Shown piece by piece: positions 51,078 to 60,776 of a stretch of 64,000 nt of DNA. A program made the translations under genes and the position numbers. The DNA is taken from contig NZ_CP102332.1 in NCBI RefSeq assembly GCF_024600715.1, positions 3,720,001 to 3,784,000 of the forward strand. The letters run 5' to 3'. The notes beneath the pieces were generated by a model. The model had not been told where the DNA came from. It did no database searches and worked only from the letters and a program-made list of their open reading frames with translations. Within the stretch, counting starts at the first letter, position 1. Each line of letters starts with the position of its first letter. This DNA is from Streptomyces changanensis (GTDB lineage Bacteria; Actinomycetota; Actinomycetes; Streptomycetales; Streptomycetaceae).

Positions 51078-52274
51078 GTGCAGCGCCTCTACGACTTCCT
51101 CCGCAGGCACCCGACGGGCGTCGACAGCTTCTGGGCGGTGATGCTCTTCGGGTTCTCCCTGCTGTGGGTGGCCCAGGTCCCGGAAGGGCCCGACGACGTG
51201 ATCGGCGCGCTCGTCGTGGCCACCTTCGGGCTGGTCGTCGCGCTGCGCCGCCGCGCGCCCGAGAAGATGCTGCTCCTGGCGGTCCTCCTCGGTGTCGTCC
51301 AGCTGCTGCTGGACTTCCCGCCGAACCCGGCGGACTTCGCGATGCTCGTCATCATCTACAGCGTCGCCGCCCACGACGGGCCCCGCTGGGCGTCCCGCCT
51401 GGCACTCGTCGGCGGGGCGTGCGCCGCCTCCATCTCCCAGGTGCGCTGGCCCGTGGAGAACGTCTCCGTCGCCGGGCAGATCTTCTTCACCGTCGTGATG
51501 TCCGTGCCCTTCGTGCTGGCCTGGGTGCTCGGCGACTCCATGCGCACCCGCCGCGCCTACCTCGCCCAGCTGGAGGAGCGCGCGGCCCGGCTGGAGCGGG
51601 AGCGGGAGGCCCAGTCCAAGGTGGCCGTCGCCGCCGAGCGCGCCCGGATCGCCCGGGAGCTCCACGACGTCGTCGCGCACAACGTCTCCGTCATGGTCGT
51701 CCAGGCCGACGGCGCCGCGTACGTGCTCGACACCTCGCCCGACCTGGCGCGGCAGGCGCTGGAGACCATCTCGTCCACCGGCAGGCAGGCCCTGGCGGAG
51801 ATGCGCCGACTGCTCGGCATCCTCCGCACGGGGGAGCCGGAGGAGGCGGGGGAGTACGTGCCGCAGCCCGACGTCCAGCAGATCGAGGACCTGGTCGAAC
51901 AGGTCCGCACCGCCGGCCTGCCGGTCGACTTCAAGGTCGAGGGCACCCCGCGCCGGCTCCCCAGCGGCGTCGAGCTCACCGCGTACCGCATCGTCCAGGA
52001 GGCGCTGACCAACACCCGCAAGCACGGCGGACCGGACGTCGGGGCGAGCGTGCGGCTGACGTACTTCGACGACGGGCTCGGCCTGCTCGTCGAGGACGAC
52101 GGGCGGGGCGCCGCGCAGGAGATGTACGTGGACGGCGGTGCCGACGGCCGGGGCCACGGCCTCATCGGCATGCGGGAGCGGGTCGGCATGGTGGGCGGCA
52201 CGCTCGACGCCGGGCCCCGACCGGGCGGCGGCTTCCGCATCAGCGCCCTGCTCCCCCTGAAACCCGCCCACTAG
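51078..52274 (+). CDS. Sensor histidine kinase (NarL-type two-component system)
   Basis: A 398-residue kinase with five or six N-terminal helices (about 18-150) and no large extracellular loop. A coiled linker (LEERAARLEREREAQ) precedes the HisKA_3 H-box RARIARELHDVVAHNVSVMVVQ. The HATPase boxes (YRIVQEALTNTRKH, VEDDGRG, GLIGMRERV, GGGFRISALLP) are intact. GTG 51078 lacks a ribosome site; TACGCT 7 bases upstream suggests a leaderless mRNA. It is 147 bases before its response regulator. Confidence 0.92.
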   Translation: MQRLYDFLRRHPTGVDSFWAVMLFGFSLLWVAQVPEGPDDVIGALVVATFGLVVALRRRAPEKMLLLAVLLGVVQLLLDFPPNPADFAMLVIIYSVAAHDGPRWASRLALVGGACAASISQVRWPVENVSVAGQIFFTVVMSVPFVLAWVLGDSMRTRRAYLAQLEERAARLEREREAQSKVAVAAERARIARELHDVVAHNVSVMVVQADGAAYVLDTSPDLARQALETISSTGRQALAEMRRLLGILRTGEPEEAGEYVPQPDVQQIEDLVEQVRTAGLPVDFKVEGTPRRLPSGVELTAYRIVQEALTNTRKHGGPDVGASVRLTYFDDGLGLLVEDDGRGAAQEMYVDGGADGRGHGLIGMRERVGMVGGTLDAGPRPGGGFRISALLPLKPAH

Positions 52275-52421
52275 CCCCCACGGGCCCGGCCACGGGCCAC
52301 GGGACCCCGACCAGGGCTCTTCGTCCACGGGCCCCGACCGCGTCTCGTCCACGGACCGCCCCCTCCGACCACCCCCGTACCCCCGCCACCACATCCCGCC
52401 CTCAGGAAGAGGACCCGCAGA

Positions 52422-53102
52422 ATGACGATCCGACTGATGCTCGTGGACGACCAGGTGCTGCTGCGCACCGGTTTCCGCATGGTGCTGGCCGCGCAGCCGG
52501 ACATGGAGGTCGTGGCCGAGGCGGGTGACGGCGTCGAGGCCCTGCAGGTGCTGCGGTCGACGGCGGTCGACGTCGTGCTCATGGACGTCCGCATGCCGAA
52601 GCTCGACGGCGTGGAGGCCACCCGCCGCATCTGCTCCGAACCCGGCGCCCCCCGGGTCCTCATCCTCACCACCTTCGACCTGGACGAGTACGCCTTCTCC
52701 GGGCTGAAGGCCGGCGCCAGCGGGTTCATGCTGAAGGACGTGCCCCCCGGCGACCTCCTCGCCGCGATCCGCGCCGTCCACAGCGGCGACGCGGTCGTCG
52801 CCCCCTCCACGACCCGGCGGCTCCTGGACCGGTTCTCCCCGATGCTGCCCAGCAGCGGCACCTCACGGCCGGAGCACAAGGGCCTGGAACGGCTCACCGA
52901 CCGCGAGCGCGAGGTCATGCTCCTAGTCGCCCAGGGCCTGTCGAACGGCGAGATCGCCGCCCGCCTCGTCCTCTCCGAGGCCACCGTGAAGACCCACGTG
53001 GGCCGCATCCTCACCAAGCTGGAGCTCCGCGACCGTGTCCAGGTCGTGGTCCTCGCCTACGAGACCGGACTGGTCCGCGCGGGCGGCGGGACGCTCCCCT
53101 GA
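52422..53102 (+). CDS. NarL/LuxR-type response regulator
   Basis: A 226-residue regulator. The receiver has VDDQ at the N-terminus, phospho-Asp55 in LMDVRMP, T/S and K residues in LILTTFDLDEY and MLKDVPPG. The LuxR helix-turn-helix (LTDREREVMLLVAQGLSNGEIAARLVLSEATVKTHVGRIL) fills 160-215. AGGAAGAGGA precedes ATG 52422. The stop shares one base with the TmrB-like gene, which is therefore in the same transcript. Confidence 0.94.
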   Translation: MTIRLMLVDDQVLLRTGFRMVLAAQPDMEVVAEAGDGVEALQVLRSTAVDVVLMDVRMPKLDGVEATRRICSEPGAPRVLILTTFDLDEYAFSGLKAGASGFMLKDVPPGDLLAAIRAVHSGDAVVAPSTTRRLLDRFSPMLPSSGTSRPEHKGLERLTDREREVMLLVAQGLSNGEIAARLVLSEATVKTHVGRILTKLELRDRVQVVVLAYETGLVRAGGGTLP

Positions 53103-53707
53103 TGCTGCTGTGGATCAACGGGCCCTTCGGCGGCGGCAAGACCCAGACCGCCCACGAACTGCACCGCCGCCTGCCGGGCAGCGTCGTGTGCGACCCGGAG
53201 GAGGTCGGGTTCGGCCTGCACCGCATGACGCCCCGCCCGCTGCGCGGCGACTTCCAGGACCTGACCGCCTGGAGGCACGGCGTGCACGAGGTACTGGACC
53301 TGGTCCTGTGCCGCCACGACGGCGGCCCCGTCATCGCACCGATGACCCTGGTCGAACCGGAGTACTTCGCCGAGATCGTCGGACGGCTCCGCGCCGACGG
53401 CCACGACGTGCACCACTTCGCCCTCCTCGCCCGGCGGGAAACGGTCCTGCGGCGGCTGACCGAACGCGGACTGGGACGCGGCCTGAAGAGGGAGAGCTTC
53501 GCCGTGGCCAAGCTCGACCACTGCCTGGAACGCCTCGCCCGTCCCGAGTTCGCCCGACACCTCCACACCGACCGCATGACCGTCCCTCAGGTCGCGCAGG
53601 AGATCGCCGCCTCGGCGGGCGTACGACTGCTCCCCGACACCTACGGCCCACTCCGCCACCGGCTGCACCGCCTCCGCGTCGGCCTGCGCCACATCCGCTT
53701 CGACTGA
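53102..53707 (+). CDS. TmrB-like ATP-binding protein
   Basis: A 201-residue P-loop NTPase. P-loop GPFGGGKT is at 7-14, then TAHELHRRLPGSVVCDPEEVGF, APMTLVEPEYFAEIVGRLRADGHDVHHF and a C-terminal RHIRFD. This matches Bacillus TmrB, which gives tunicamycin resistance, over its entire length as I recall it. The role here could be resistance to a tunicamycin-like compound or kinase work. It overlaps the response regulator gene, so the two-component system likely controls it. Confidence 0.85.
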   Translation: MLLWINGPFGGGKTQTAHELHRRLPGSVVCDPEEVGFGLHRMTPRPLRGDFQDLTAWRHGVHEVLDLVLCRHDGGPVIAPMTLVEPEYFAEIVGRLRADGHDVHHFALLARRETVLRRLTERGLGRGLKRESFAVAKLDHCLERLARPEFARHLHTDRMTVPQVAQEIAASAGVRLLPDTYGPLRHRLHRLRVGLRHIRFD

Positions 53708-53774
53708 CCGCCCCGGCCCCCTCCCCCTCCTCCCCCCACCCCGGTCCGTCCACCCCCACCCCCGACCCCACCCC

Positions 53775-54875
53775 CTACCGCAGCACCGCCTCCAGGAAGT
53801 CGCTGCCGATCCGGGCGACGGCCGCCACGTCCAGTTGGTGCAGCACGTACCGCCCCCTCCGGCGGACCGCCACCAGCTCCGCCTTCTTCAGCACCGACAG
53901 GTGGCGGGACACCTCCGGCGGCGTGATCCCGTACGTGTCGGCCAGCTCGCTCGTCGTGTACGAACCGCGCGCCAGCTGCCGGCACAGCCGCATCCGCAAG
54001 GGGTGCGCCAGCGCCTCCATCCGCCGCTGGAGCAGCTCCACCGACGCGGGCCCCGACATGGCGGGCGCCCCGACCGGGTACTGCACGACGGGCCGCCAAC
54101 CCGGCGCGTGCAGCACCAGCAGATGCGGCCAGCCGAAGCTGGTCGGCACGAACGTCACGCCCGGCCCGACCTCCGGGTCCACGGCCGTCGTCCGGCCGTG
54201 CGCCAGCTTGTCCACCTGGATCCGGCGCCGCGCCCCGTCCTCCTCCAGGGCGATCGCCGGGGACACCGCGCGCAGCGCCTCCGACAGGCCCCTGCGGCGC
54301 AGGAGCTCGCCCTTCTCCCGCGCGTCGGCCACGAGCCCCGGACCGATCCGCCGCCACGTGTCGGCGAAGAACGCCTCGTCGCAGTCCTCGAACAGCCGGC
54401 GCAACCACGCGCGGACACCACTCGGGTCGTCCAGCAGCCGGCGGGTGAAGTCCAACTGCCGAGGGCCCCGGTTGGCGGCCAGCTCCAGGACGCGGGCAGG
54501 CCGTACCGGATCCCCGGAGGTGTACGACGTGGAGCAGGTGAACTCCAGCGCCGCCCTGACGAACCGCTCCTCGTCCAGCCGGTCGAGCAGGTCGAGCTCC
54601 TCCGCGAGCGTCGTCCCCGGCCGTCCGTCCCCGCCGCGCACTCCTGAGTACGGCAGGAACACGTCGGACATGGTCGCCGTCCACAGGAAGTTCGCCTCGT
54701 GGAGCCGGTCGGCGAGGTCGGGCTTCAACCCCGCCGAGGTCGCCGTGGCCCAGCCGTGCAGGCCGGGGTGGTGCGCCGGCTCGGCCAGGGCGTGCAGGGC
54801 GACGCCGAGTTCGGCGAGCGGCGAAAGCTCGAAGGCGATGCGCTCGGACGGCAGGCCGGTGATGTCAATGGTCAC
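53775..54875 (-). CDS. DUF5937/ArsR-type winged-helix regulator
   Basis: A 366-residue protein with a large N-terminal DUF5937-type domain (about 1-265) and a C-terminal ArsR helix-turn-helix: RMEALAHPLRMRLCRQLARGSYTTSELADTYGITPPEVSRHLSVLKKAELV. No metal cysteines are present in the recognition helix. GTG 54875 is used with GGGGG 7 bases upstream. A polypyrimidine tract (53708-53774) separates it from the convergent TmrB-like gene. It is divergent from a small gene at 54980 across a palindromic site. Confidence 0.88.
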   Translation of the reverse strand: MTIDITGLPSERIAFELSPLAELGVALHALAEPAHHPGLHGWATATSAGLKPDLADRLHEANFLWTATMSDVFLPYSGVRGGDGRPGTTLAEELDLLDRLDEERFVRAALEFTCSTSYTSGDPVRPARVLELAANRGPRQLDFTRRLLDDPSGVRAWLRRLFEDCDEAFFADTWRRIGPGLVADAREKGELLRRRGLSEALRAVSPAIALEEDGARRRIQVDKLAHGRTTAVDPEVGPGVTFVPTSFGWPHLLVLHAPGWRPVVQYPVGAPAMSGPASVELLQRRMEALAHPLRMRLCRQLARGSYTTSELADTYGITPPEVSRHLSVLKKAELVAVRRRGRYVLHQLDVAAVARIGSDFLEAVLR

Positions 54876-54921
54876 GCTCACGCCCCCATGGTGCGGGGTG
54901 CCGCGGGGCAGTGGCGGCCAC

Positions 54922-54938
54922 TTGACGACCCTCGTCAA
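54922..54938. promoter_or_regulatory. Palindromic operator candidate
   Basis: TTGACGA-ccc-TCGTCAA has perfect 7-base arms. It lies between the divergent ArsR-type gene and the small gene, and its TTGACG could double as a -35 element. Confidence 0.5.
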
Positions 54939-54979
54939 TCGACGCGCGACCCCTGTGCGTGCCACTCCAGCCTGGACGC

Positions 54980-55171
54980 ATGAACGTGACGCAGCAGTAC
55001 CTCCTCGACACCTATCGCGCCGCCCAACACGGCACGCCGCACCCGCCTCCACCCGGTGGCCGTCCCGCTCCTTCCTTCCGCGCGCTCCGGCGCCGGTGGG
55101 CGCGGGCCGTGGCCCCCGACCGGCCCGAGCCCACCGCACCGCCTTCCGCTCAGTCCTCCCGCTCCACCTGA
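54980..55171 (+). CDS. Small hypothetical protein (63 aa)
   Basis: MNVTQQYLLDTYRAAQHG at the start is a pattern I have seen in small Streptomyces proteins beside DUF5937/ArsR regulators; the rest is Pro/Arg-rich. No signal or membrane segment is visible. The ribosome site is weak. The 3' end overlaps the convergent aldolase gene by 22 bases. It is a plausible target of the divergent regulator. Confidence 0.55.
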   Translation: MNVTQQYLLDTYRAAQHGTPHPPPPGGRPAPSFRALRRRWARAVAPDRPEPTAPPSAQSSRST

Positions 55172-56367
55172 CGCACGTACCCCATGAAGTCCACCACCGC
55201 CTCTCCCACCTCGTCGGCCGTCCACTCCAGCCCCGGTGCCGCGACCGTCACCTCGGTCACCGCGACACCGGGCGGGCCGGCCGCGCTCCCCGCGAACCAG
55301 CGGCGGAACAGCACCCGCCCCGTCTCCTCCGCCTGCCGCACGGCGGCCTCCGTCAGTACCTCGGGCGCGTGGGGCAGCCACACCTGGAACTCGTGCGTGT
55401 GCGGCACTTCCGGGTGCACCCGGGACCACGGCACGGCCGCCACCTCGAACCCCTTGCGCAGGCCCGCCGCGACGACCGCCGCGTGCGCCACGTACGACGG
55501 CAGCCTCGGCAGCTCCCGCGCCAGGCCCAGCAGGGCGGCCAGTGCCGCCGGATGCTGCTGGAAGACGCTGCCTCCGTAGCGGTGGCGCCACGCCCGCGCC
55601 TCCTCCACGAACGACTCCGGCCCCACCAGCGCCGCACCGGACAGACCGCCCAGCGACTTGTAGAACGACACGTAGACGCTGTCCGCCAGCTCCGCGATCT
55701 CCGGCAGCCCCCGCCCGAAGTGCACCGTGGTCTCCCACAGGCGGGCCCCGTCGAAGTGCACGAGGGCGTCCCGCTCCCGTGCCGCCTCCACCACCTCCTC
55801 CAACTCGTCCCAGGTCGGCAGGACGAACCCGGCGTCCCGCAACGGCAGCTCCACCATCAACGTCCCGAACGGCTCCTCCACCCCGCGCACCTCGTCCGCC
55901 GTCGGCAACCGCCCCTCCCGCGTCGGGTGCACCGTCCGCAGCCCGCTGACCGCTGCCAGCGCGCCTCGCTCGTGCACCTCCGGATGGGCCAGCGGGTGCA
56001 GGGCCACGACCGGGTTGCCCGTCCGCGCCGCCCAGCACCGCAGCGCCACCTGCTGCGCCATCGTCCCGGTGGGGAAGAACGCCGCCGCCGGGAACCCGAG
56101 CAGCTCCGCCACCCGCCGCTCCAGATGCTCGACCACCCCGTCCCCGTACAGATCGACGGCTCCGTCCAGGTCGTACACCGAGGGCCCCTCGTCGGCCAGC
56201 ACCCGGAGCCACTCCGCCGGCGTCGCCTCCGACGACCCCCTGGCCAGCACCCGATCGGCCCTTCGCCACGCGGCGATCCGTCGTTGCCGCTGCTCCTGCC
56301 CCTCCTCCTCCCCTCCTGACTTCCGCCGCTCCGTGCTCTCGCCGTCGTCCGTCATCACATCAGCCAT
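55150..56367 (-). CDS. PLP-dependent threonine-aldolase-like lyase
   Basis: A 405-residue fold-type I enzyme of the beta-eliminating lyase/low-specificity threonine aldolase family. FPTGTMAQQVALRCWAARTG, HFDGARLWETTVHFGR and the PLP Lys in YVSFYKSLGGLSGAAL are clear. It would split L-threonine-type hydroxy amino acids to glycine and aldehyde; the exact substrate is open. Starts at ATG 56367, ATG 56355 or GTG 56394 are all possible as ribosome sites are weak. Confidence 0.87.
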   Translation of the reverse strand: MADVMTDDGESTERRKSGGEEEGQEQRQRRIAAWRRADRVLARGSSEATPAEWLRVLADEGPSVYDLDGAVDLYGDGVVEHLERRVAELLGFPAAAFFPTGTMAQQVALRCWAARTGNPVVALHPLAHPEVHERGALAAVSGLRTVHPTREGRLPTADEVRGVEEPFGTLMVELPLRDAGFVLPTWDELEEVVEAARERDALVHFDGARLWETTVHFGRGLPEIAELADSVYVSFYKSLGGLSGAALVGPESFVEEARAWRHRYGGSVFQQHPAALAALLGLARELPRLPSYVAHAAVVAAGLRKGFEVAAVPWSRVHPEVPHTHEFQVWLPHAPEVLTEAAVRQAEETGRVLFRRWFAGSAAGPPGVAVTEVTVAAPGLEWTADEVGEAVVDFMGYVRQVERED

Positions 56368-56524
56368 GCGCCGATCATCCGGTGCGTCATCCACAAGCGC
56401 CCGCGATTATCGGACCGGGTGCTGTGGCCTGTGGACAGTGCGGAAGCGGCAGGGAAACGCTGGCGTAGCATGACGAGAAATCGTCCGGTACCCCCCGCGG
56501 ACTGGAACGGAAGGCCGTCGCCAC

Positions 56525-57472
56525 GTGAACCCATCAGCAGCGGAACCCCGCCCCGCCCGACTCGCCGTGGGCGTCGTGGGCGCGGGCCGGGTCGGGCCCG
56601 CCCTCGCCGCGTCCCTGCAGCTCGCCGGACACCGCCCGGTCGCCGTCTCCGGCGTGTCCGACGCGTCGCTGCGCCGTGCCGCCGAGCTGCTCCCCGGCGT
56701 GCCCGTCGTCCCGCCCGCGCAGGTGATGGAGCGGGCCGACCTGGTGCTGCTCACGGTCCCCGACGACGCCCTCCCCGGCCTGGTGCAGGGCCTGGCGGAG
56801 ACCGGCGCCGTACGACCCGGGCAGCTCCTCGTCCACACCTCCGGCCGGTACGGCGTCGGCGTGCTCGACCCGGCCCGGCGGGCCGGCGCGCTGCCGCTCG
56901 CCCTGCACCCCGCCATGACGTTCACCGGCACCAGCGTGGACGTGCAGCGGCTCGCCGGCTGCTCCTTCGGGGTCACCGCCCCCGAGGAGCTGCGTCTGGC
57001 CGCGGAGGCGCTGGTCATCGAGATGGGCGGCGAGCCCGAGTGGATCGCCGAGGCGGCGCGCCCGCTGTACCACGCGGCCCTGGCCCTGGGGGCGAACCAC
57101 CTGGTCACCCTGGTGGCCCAGTCGATGGAGCTGCTCCGCCAGGCCGGCGTCACGGCACCGGACCGGATGCTGGGCCCACTGCTCGGCGCCGCCCTGGACA
57201 ACGCGCTGCGGTCCGGCGACGCCGCCCTGACCGGCCCGGTCGCGCGCGGTGACGCCGGTACGGTCGCCGCGCACGTGGCGGAGCTGCGCAAGCACGCGCC
57301 GGCCACGGTCGACGGCTACCTCGCCATGGCCCGCACCACCGCGGACCGCGCCCTGGCGCACGGTCTGCTCAAGCCCGAGCTCGCCGAGGACCTGCTCGGC
57401 GTCCTCGCCACGGGCCCGGCCACCGAGGGACACCCCGACAGCGGGGGCCCGGAAGGAGACGACGACCGATGA
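56525..57472 (+). CDS. Rossmann-like/DUF2520 dehydrogenase-like protein
   Basis: A 315-residue protein. The N-terminal NAD(P) fold ([21 protein letters not shown]) and [11 protein letters not shown] lead to [13 protein letters not shown], and the DUF2520 helical domain ([25 protein letters not shown]) follows. The family resembles 6-phosphogluconate or ketopantoate reductase folds. Overlap with panC (ATGA) suggests a role near ketopantoate/pantoate metabolism; this is inference. GTG 56525 has GGAAGG upstream. Confidence 0.88.
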   Translation: MNPSAAEPRPARLAVGVVGAGRVGPALAASLQLAGHRPVAVSGVSDASLRRAAELLPGVPVVPPAQVMERADLVLLTVPDDALPGLVQGLAETGAVRPGQLLVHTSGRYGVGVLDPARRAGALPLALHPAMTFTGTSVDVQRLAGCSFGVTAPEELRLAAEALVIEMGGEPEWIAEAARPLYHAALALGANHLVTLVAQSMELLRQAGVTAPDRMLGPLLGAALDNALRSGDAALTGPVARGDAGTVAAHVAELRKHAPATVDGYLAMARTTADRALAHGLLKPELAEDLLGVLATGPATEGHPDSGGPEGDDDR

Positions 57473-58899
57473 GCCCGACGACCCCCGCCACCCGGGCGCC
57501 CGGCGGTGCGCCGGGCGTCGCGCGCCCGGGCGTCGCGCTCGTCCACACCCGCGAGGCGCTGGACCGGCTCCGTGACGGCGCCCTGACCCCCACGGCCCGT
57601 CCCGCCCCGGACCCGCGGGCACCGCGCACTCCCGCCGCGACCGGCACTCCGGCGGCCACCCCCGCCGCGACCGCGAACGCCACCCCGGCGCCGGCGGCCA
57701 CAGGGAGCCCTGCGGCCCGGGCAGCTACGCACCCCCCGGCCCCGGCAGCCACCCAAGCCCCGGCCCCGGCAGCCACGCACGCCCCGGCCCCGCCCCCGGC
57801 GGTCACCCACAGCCAGGCGGCCACCCCCGCCCCGGCGGCCACCCCCGCCCCGGCGGCCACCCACGCCCCGGCCCCGCCCCCGCCCCCGGCGGGCACCCAC
57901 GGCCCTGCGGACCCGGCCGCCCGGGCCATCCAGGCCACCCACCTCCCCACCCCCCGCGTCGCGGTCGTCATGACGATGGGCGCCCTGCACGAGGGGCACG
58001 CCACGCTGGTGCGGACGGCGCGCGAGCACGTCGGCCCCACCGGCTTCGTCGTGGTGACCGTCTTCGTCAACCCGCTGCAGTTCGGCGCCGGCGAGGACCT
58101 CGACCGCTACCCCCGGACCCTCGACGCCGACGTCCGGATCGCCGAGGAGGCGGGCGCGGACGCGGTGTTCGCCCCCTCCGTCGACGAGGTGTACCCCGGC
58201 GGCGAGCCGCACGTCCGCATCACGGCGGGGCCCATGGGACAGCGGCTGGAAGGCGCCTCACGCCCCGGGCACTTCGACGGCATGCTGACCGTCGTGGCCA
58301 AGCTGCTCCACCTCACCCGCCCCGACGTGGCGTTCTTCGGGCAGAAGGACGCCCAGCAGCTGGCCCTGATCCGCCGCATGGTCCGGGACCTCGACTTCCG
58401 CGTCGAGATCGTCGGCGTGCCGACGGTCCGCGAGGCCGACGGACTGGCGCTGTCCAGCCGCAACCGCTACCTGTCACCTCGCGACCGCCGCACCGCGCTC
58501 GCCCTGTCCGCCGCCCTGTTCGCCGCGCGCGACCGGCTCGCCGCCCAGCAGGCGCTGGTCGCCCGCGCCGCCTCACTGCCCGCGTCGCAGAGCCGGGCCG
58601 ACGCGCTGTCCAGGATCGGCGAGTCCCGCGCCGCGGCCGACACGCACGCCGTCGCCCAGGCGGCGCACGCCACGGGGGGCGGCGCCGACGCCGTGCGCGC
58701 CGCGGCCGGCGCCGTACTGGAGGAGGCGGCCAAGGCCGAGCCGCCCCTCGCCCTCGACTACCTCGCCCTGGTGGACCCGGCCGACTTCACCGAGGTCCCC
58801 GACGACCACACGGGCGAGGCCGTCCTCCTGGTCGCCGCCAAGGTCGGTACGACCCGGCTGATCGACAACCTGCCCCTGACCCTCGGAGCTCCCGCATGA
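57469..58899 (+). CDS. panC: Pantothenate synthetase with a large Ala/Pro/Thr insertion
   Basis: A 476-residue PanC, well above the usual 280-330. The HIGH-type motif [20 protein letters not shown] begins near residue 166; [19 protein letters not shown], the [13 protein letters not shown] and [16 protein letters not shown] motifs are complete. Residues about 40-150 are Pro/Ala/Thr repeats of ATHAPAP type lying between the first helix ([13 protein letters not shown]) and the core strand. A second Ala-rich insertion is near residue 380. It joins pantoate and beta-alanine. GGAAGGAG is 10 bases before ATG 57469. Confidence 0.94.
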   Translation: MSPTTPATRAPGGAPGVARPGVALVHTREALDRLRDGALTPTARPAPDPRAPRTPAATGTPAATPAATANATPAPAATGSPAARAATHPPAPAATQAPAPAATHAPAPPPAVTHSQAATPAPAATPAPAATHAPAPPPPPAGTHGPADPAARAIQATHLPTPRVAVVMTMGALHEGHATLVRTAREHVGPTGFVVVTVFVNPLQFGAGEDLDRYPRTLDADVRIAEEAGADAVFAPSVDEVYPGGEPHVRITAGPMGQRLEGASRPGHFDGMLTVVAKLLHLTRPDVAFFGQKDAQQLALIRRMVRDLDFRVEIVGVPTVREADGLALSSRNRYLSPRDRRTALALSAALFAARDRLAAQQALVARAASLPASQSRADALSRIGESRAAADTHAVAQAAHATGGGADAVRAAAGAVLEEAAKAEPPLALDYLALVDPADFTEVPDDHTGEAVLLVAAKVGTTRLIDNLPLTLGAPA

Positions 58900-60776
58900 C
58901 CGGCATACGACTGCAGGCTCCGGCGCCCGGCTGGGCCATCGACGCCGACGTGGTCGTCGTCGGCTCCGGCGTCGCCGGCCTGACCGCCGCCCTCCGCTGC
59001 ACGGCCGCCGGGCTCCGCACGGTCGTCGTCACCAAGGCCCGGCTCGACGACGGCTCCACCCGGTGGGCGCAGGGCGGCATCGCCGCCGCGCTCGGTGACG
59101 GGGACACCCCCGGCCAGCACATGGACGACACCCTCGTCGCGGGCGCCGGGCTCTGCGACGAGGTCGCGGTGCGCACCCTGGTCACCGAGGGCCCCGACGC
59201 CGTGCGCCGCCTGATCGCGACCGGCGCCCGGTTCGACACGGATCCCGCCGGCACCATCGAGCTGACCCGTGAGGGGGGCCACCACCGCCGCCGCATCGCC
59301 CACGCGGGCGGGGACGCGACGGGCGCCGAGATCTCCCGCGCCCTGGTCGACGCGGTCCGCGAGCGCGCCGTGCGCACCATCGAGAACGCCCTGGTCCTGG
59401 ACCTGCTCACCGACGCCGACGGCCGGACGGCCGGCGTCACCCTGCACGTCATGGGCGAGGGCCAGCACGACGGCGTCGGCGCCGTCCACGCCCCGGCCGT
59501 CGTCCTCGCGACCGGCGGCATGGGCCAGGTCTTCTCCGCCACCACCAACCCGGCCGTCTCCACCGGCGACGGCGTCGCGCTCGCGCTGCGGGCCGGCGCG
59601 GAGGTCAGCGACCTGGAGTTCGTCCAGTTCCACCCGACCGTCCTGTTCCTCGGCCGTGAGGCGGAGGGCCAGCAGCCGCTGGTCTCCGAGGCGGTACGGG
59701 GCGAGGGCGCCCACCTGGTCGACGCGGACGGCGTGCGGTTCATGGTCGGGCAGCACGAGCTGGCCGAGCTGGCCCCGCGCGACATCGTCGCGAAGGGCAT
59801 CATGCGGCGGATGCGCGAGCAGGGCGCCTGGCACATGTACCTGGACGCCCGCCACTTCGGCGCCCCGATGTGGGAGTCGCGCTTCCCGACCATCCTCGCC
59901 GCCTGCCGCGCGCACGGCTTCGACCCGGTCACCGAGCCCATCCCGGTCGCCCCGGCCGCCCACTACGCCTCCGGCGGCGTCCGCACCGACCTGCGCGGCC
60001 GCACCACCGTGCCGGGCCTGTACGCGTGCGGGGAGGTCGCCTGCACCGGCGTCCACGGCGCCAACCGGCTCGCCTCGAACTCCCTCCTGGAGGGCCTGGT
60101 CTTCGCGGAGCGCATCGCCGACGAGATCGCCGCCGCGGCCGGGACGTCGCGGGCGGGCACTCCGGTCCCGCACCCGGCCCCGCGCGTCCTGCCGCTCCTC
60201 GACCCCTCCGCCCGCGCCCGTGTCCAGCACGTCATGACGCACGGCGCCGGAGTGCTGCGTTCCGCCGCCAGCCTCGCCGAGGCGGCCGAGCAGCTGGACG
60301 CCGTGTACGCCGAGGCCGCCGGCGGACCGACGGCCGCGACCGGCGTCGGCGGCACGACCACCGGCACCACCGGCACCACCCTTACCGACGGCACGAGCAC
60401 CGGCGCGGACAAGACGGCTGAGCCCGGCGTGGAGTCCTGGGAGACCACCAACCTCCTGTGCGTCGCCCGCGTCCTGGTCGCCGCCGCCCGCCGCCGCGAG
60501 GAGACGCGCGGCTGCCACTGGCGCGAGGACCACCCGGACCGCGACGACACGGCCTGGCGCCGTCACCTCGTCGTCCGCCTCGGCCCGGACCGGAGCCTGG
60601 ACGTCCGTACGACCGACACCCAGGAACTCCCCCCGACCACCCCCGGCGCCCGGACGCCCGAAGCCCCCGGCCCGGCCACACCGGGAACCCCCGGCCCGGC
60701 CACGACCGGGACCACGACGCCCTCCACCCCCGACCCCGCCGACAAGGCCGCCGCCCGCAGGGAGCCGCAAGCATGA
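58896..60776 (+). CDS. nadB: L-aspartate oxidase
   Basis: A 626-residue flavoprotein. [57 protein letters not shown] and [46 protein letters not shown] are complete. The C-terminal helical domain carries a Gly/Thr-rich insertion (about 485-515), and a Pro/Thr tail of about 45 residues follows the last conserved part. It makes iminoaspartate for quinolinate. ATG overlaps the panC stop (ATGA). Confidence 0.96.
   Translation: MTGIRLQAPAPGWAIDADVVVVGSGVAGLTAALRCTAAGLRTVVVTKARLDDGSTRWAQGGIAAALGDGDTPGQHMDDTLVAGAGLCDEVAVRTLVTEGPDAVRRLIATGARFDTDPAGTIELTREGGHHRRRIAHAGGDATGAEISRALVDAVRERAVRTIENALVLDLLTDADGRTAGVTLHVMGEGQHDGVGAVHAPAVVLATGGMGQVFSATTNPAVSTGDGVALALRAGAEVSDLEFVQFHPTVLFLGREAEGQQPLVSEAVRGEGAHLVDADGVRFMVGQHELAELAPRDIVAKGIMRRMREQGAWHMYLDARHFGAPMWESRFPTILAACRAHGFDPVTEPIPVAPAAHYASGGVRTDLRGRTTVPGLYACGEVACTGVHGANRLASNSLLEGLVFAERIADEIAAAAGTSRAGTPVPHPAPRVLPLLDPSARARVQHVMTHGAGVLRSAASLAEAAEQLDAVYAEAAGGPTAATGVGGTTTGTTGTTLTDGTSTGADKTAEPGVESWETTNLLCVARVLVAAARRREETRGCHWREDHPDRDDTAWRRHLVVRLGPDRSLDVRTTDTQELPPTTPGARTPEAPGPATPGTPGPATTGTTTPSTPDPADKAAARREPQA

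Noticed and set aside
53708..53774. C-rich polypyrimidine tract considered as a terminator
   Set aside because: No stem can form; it may separate two convergent transcripts but shows no hairpin.
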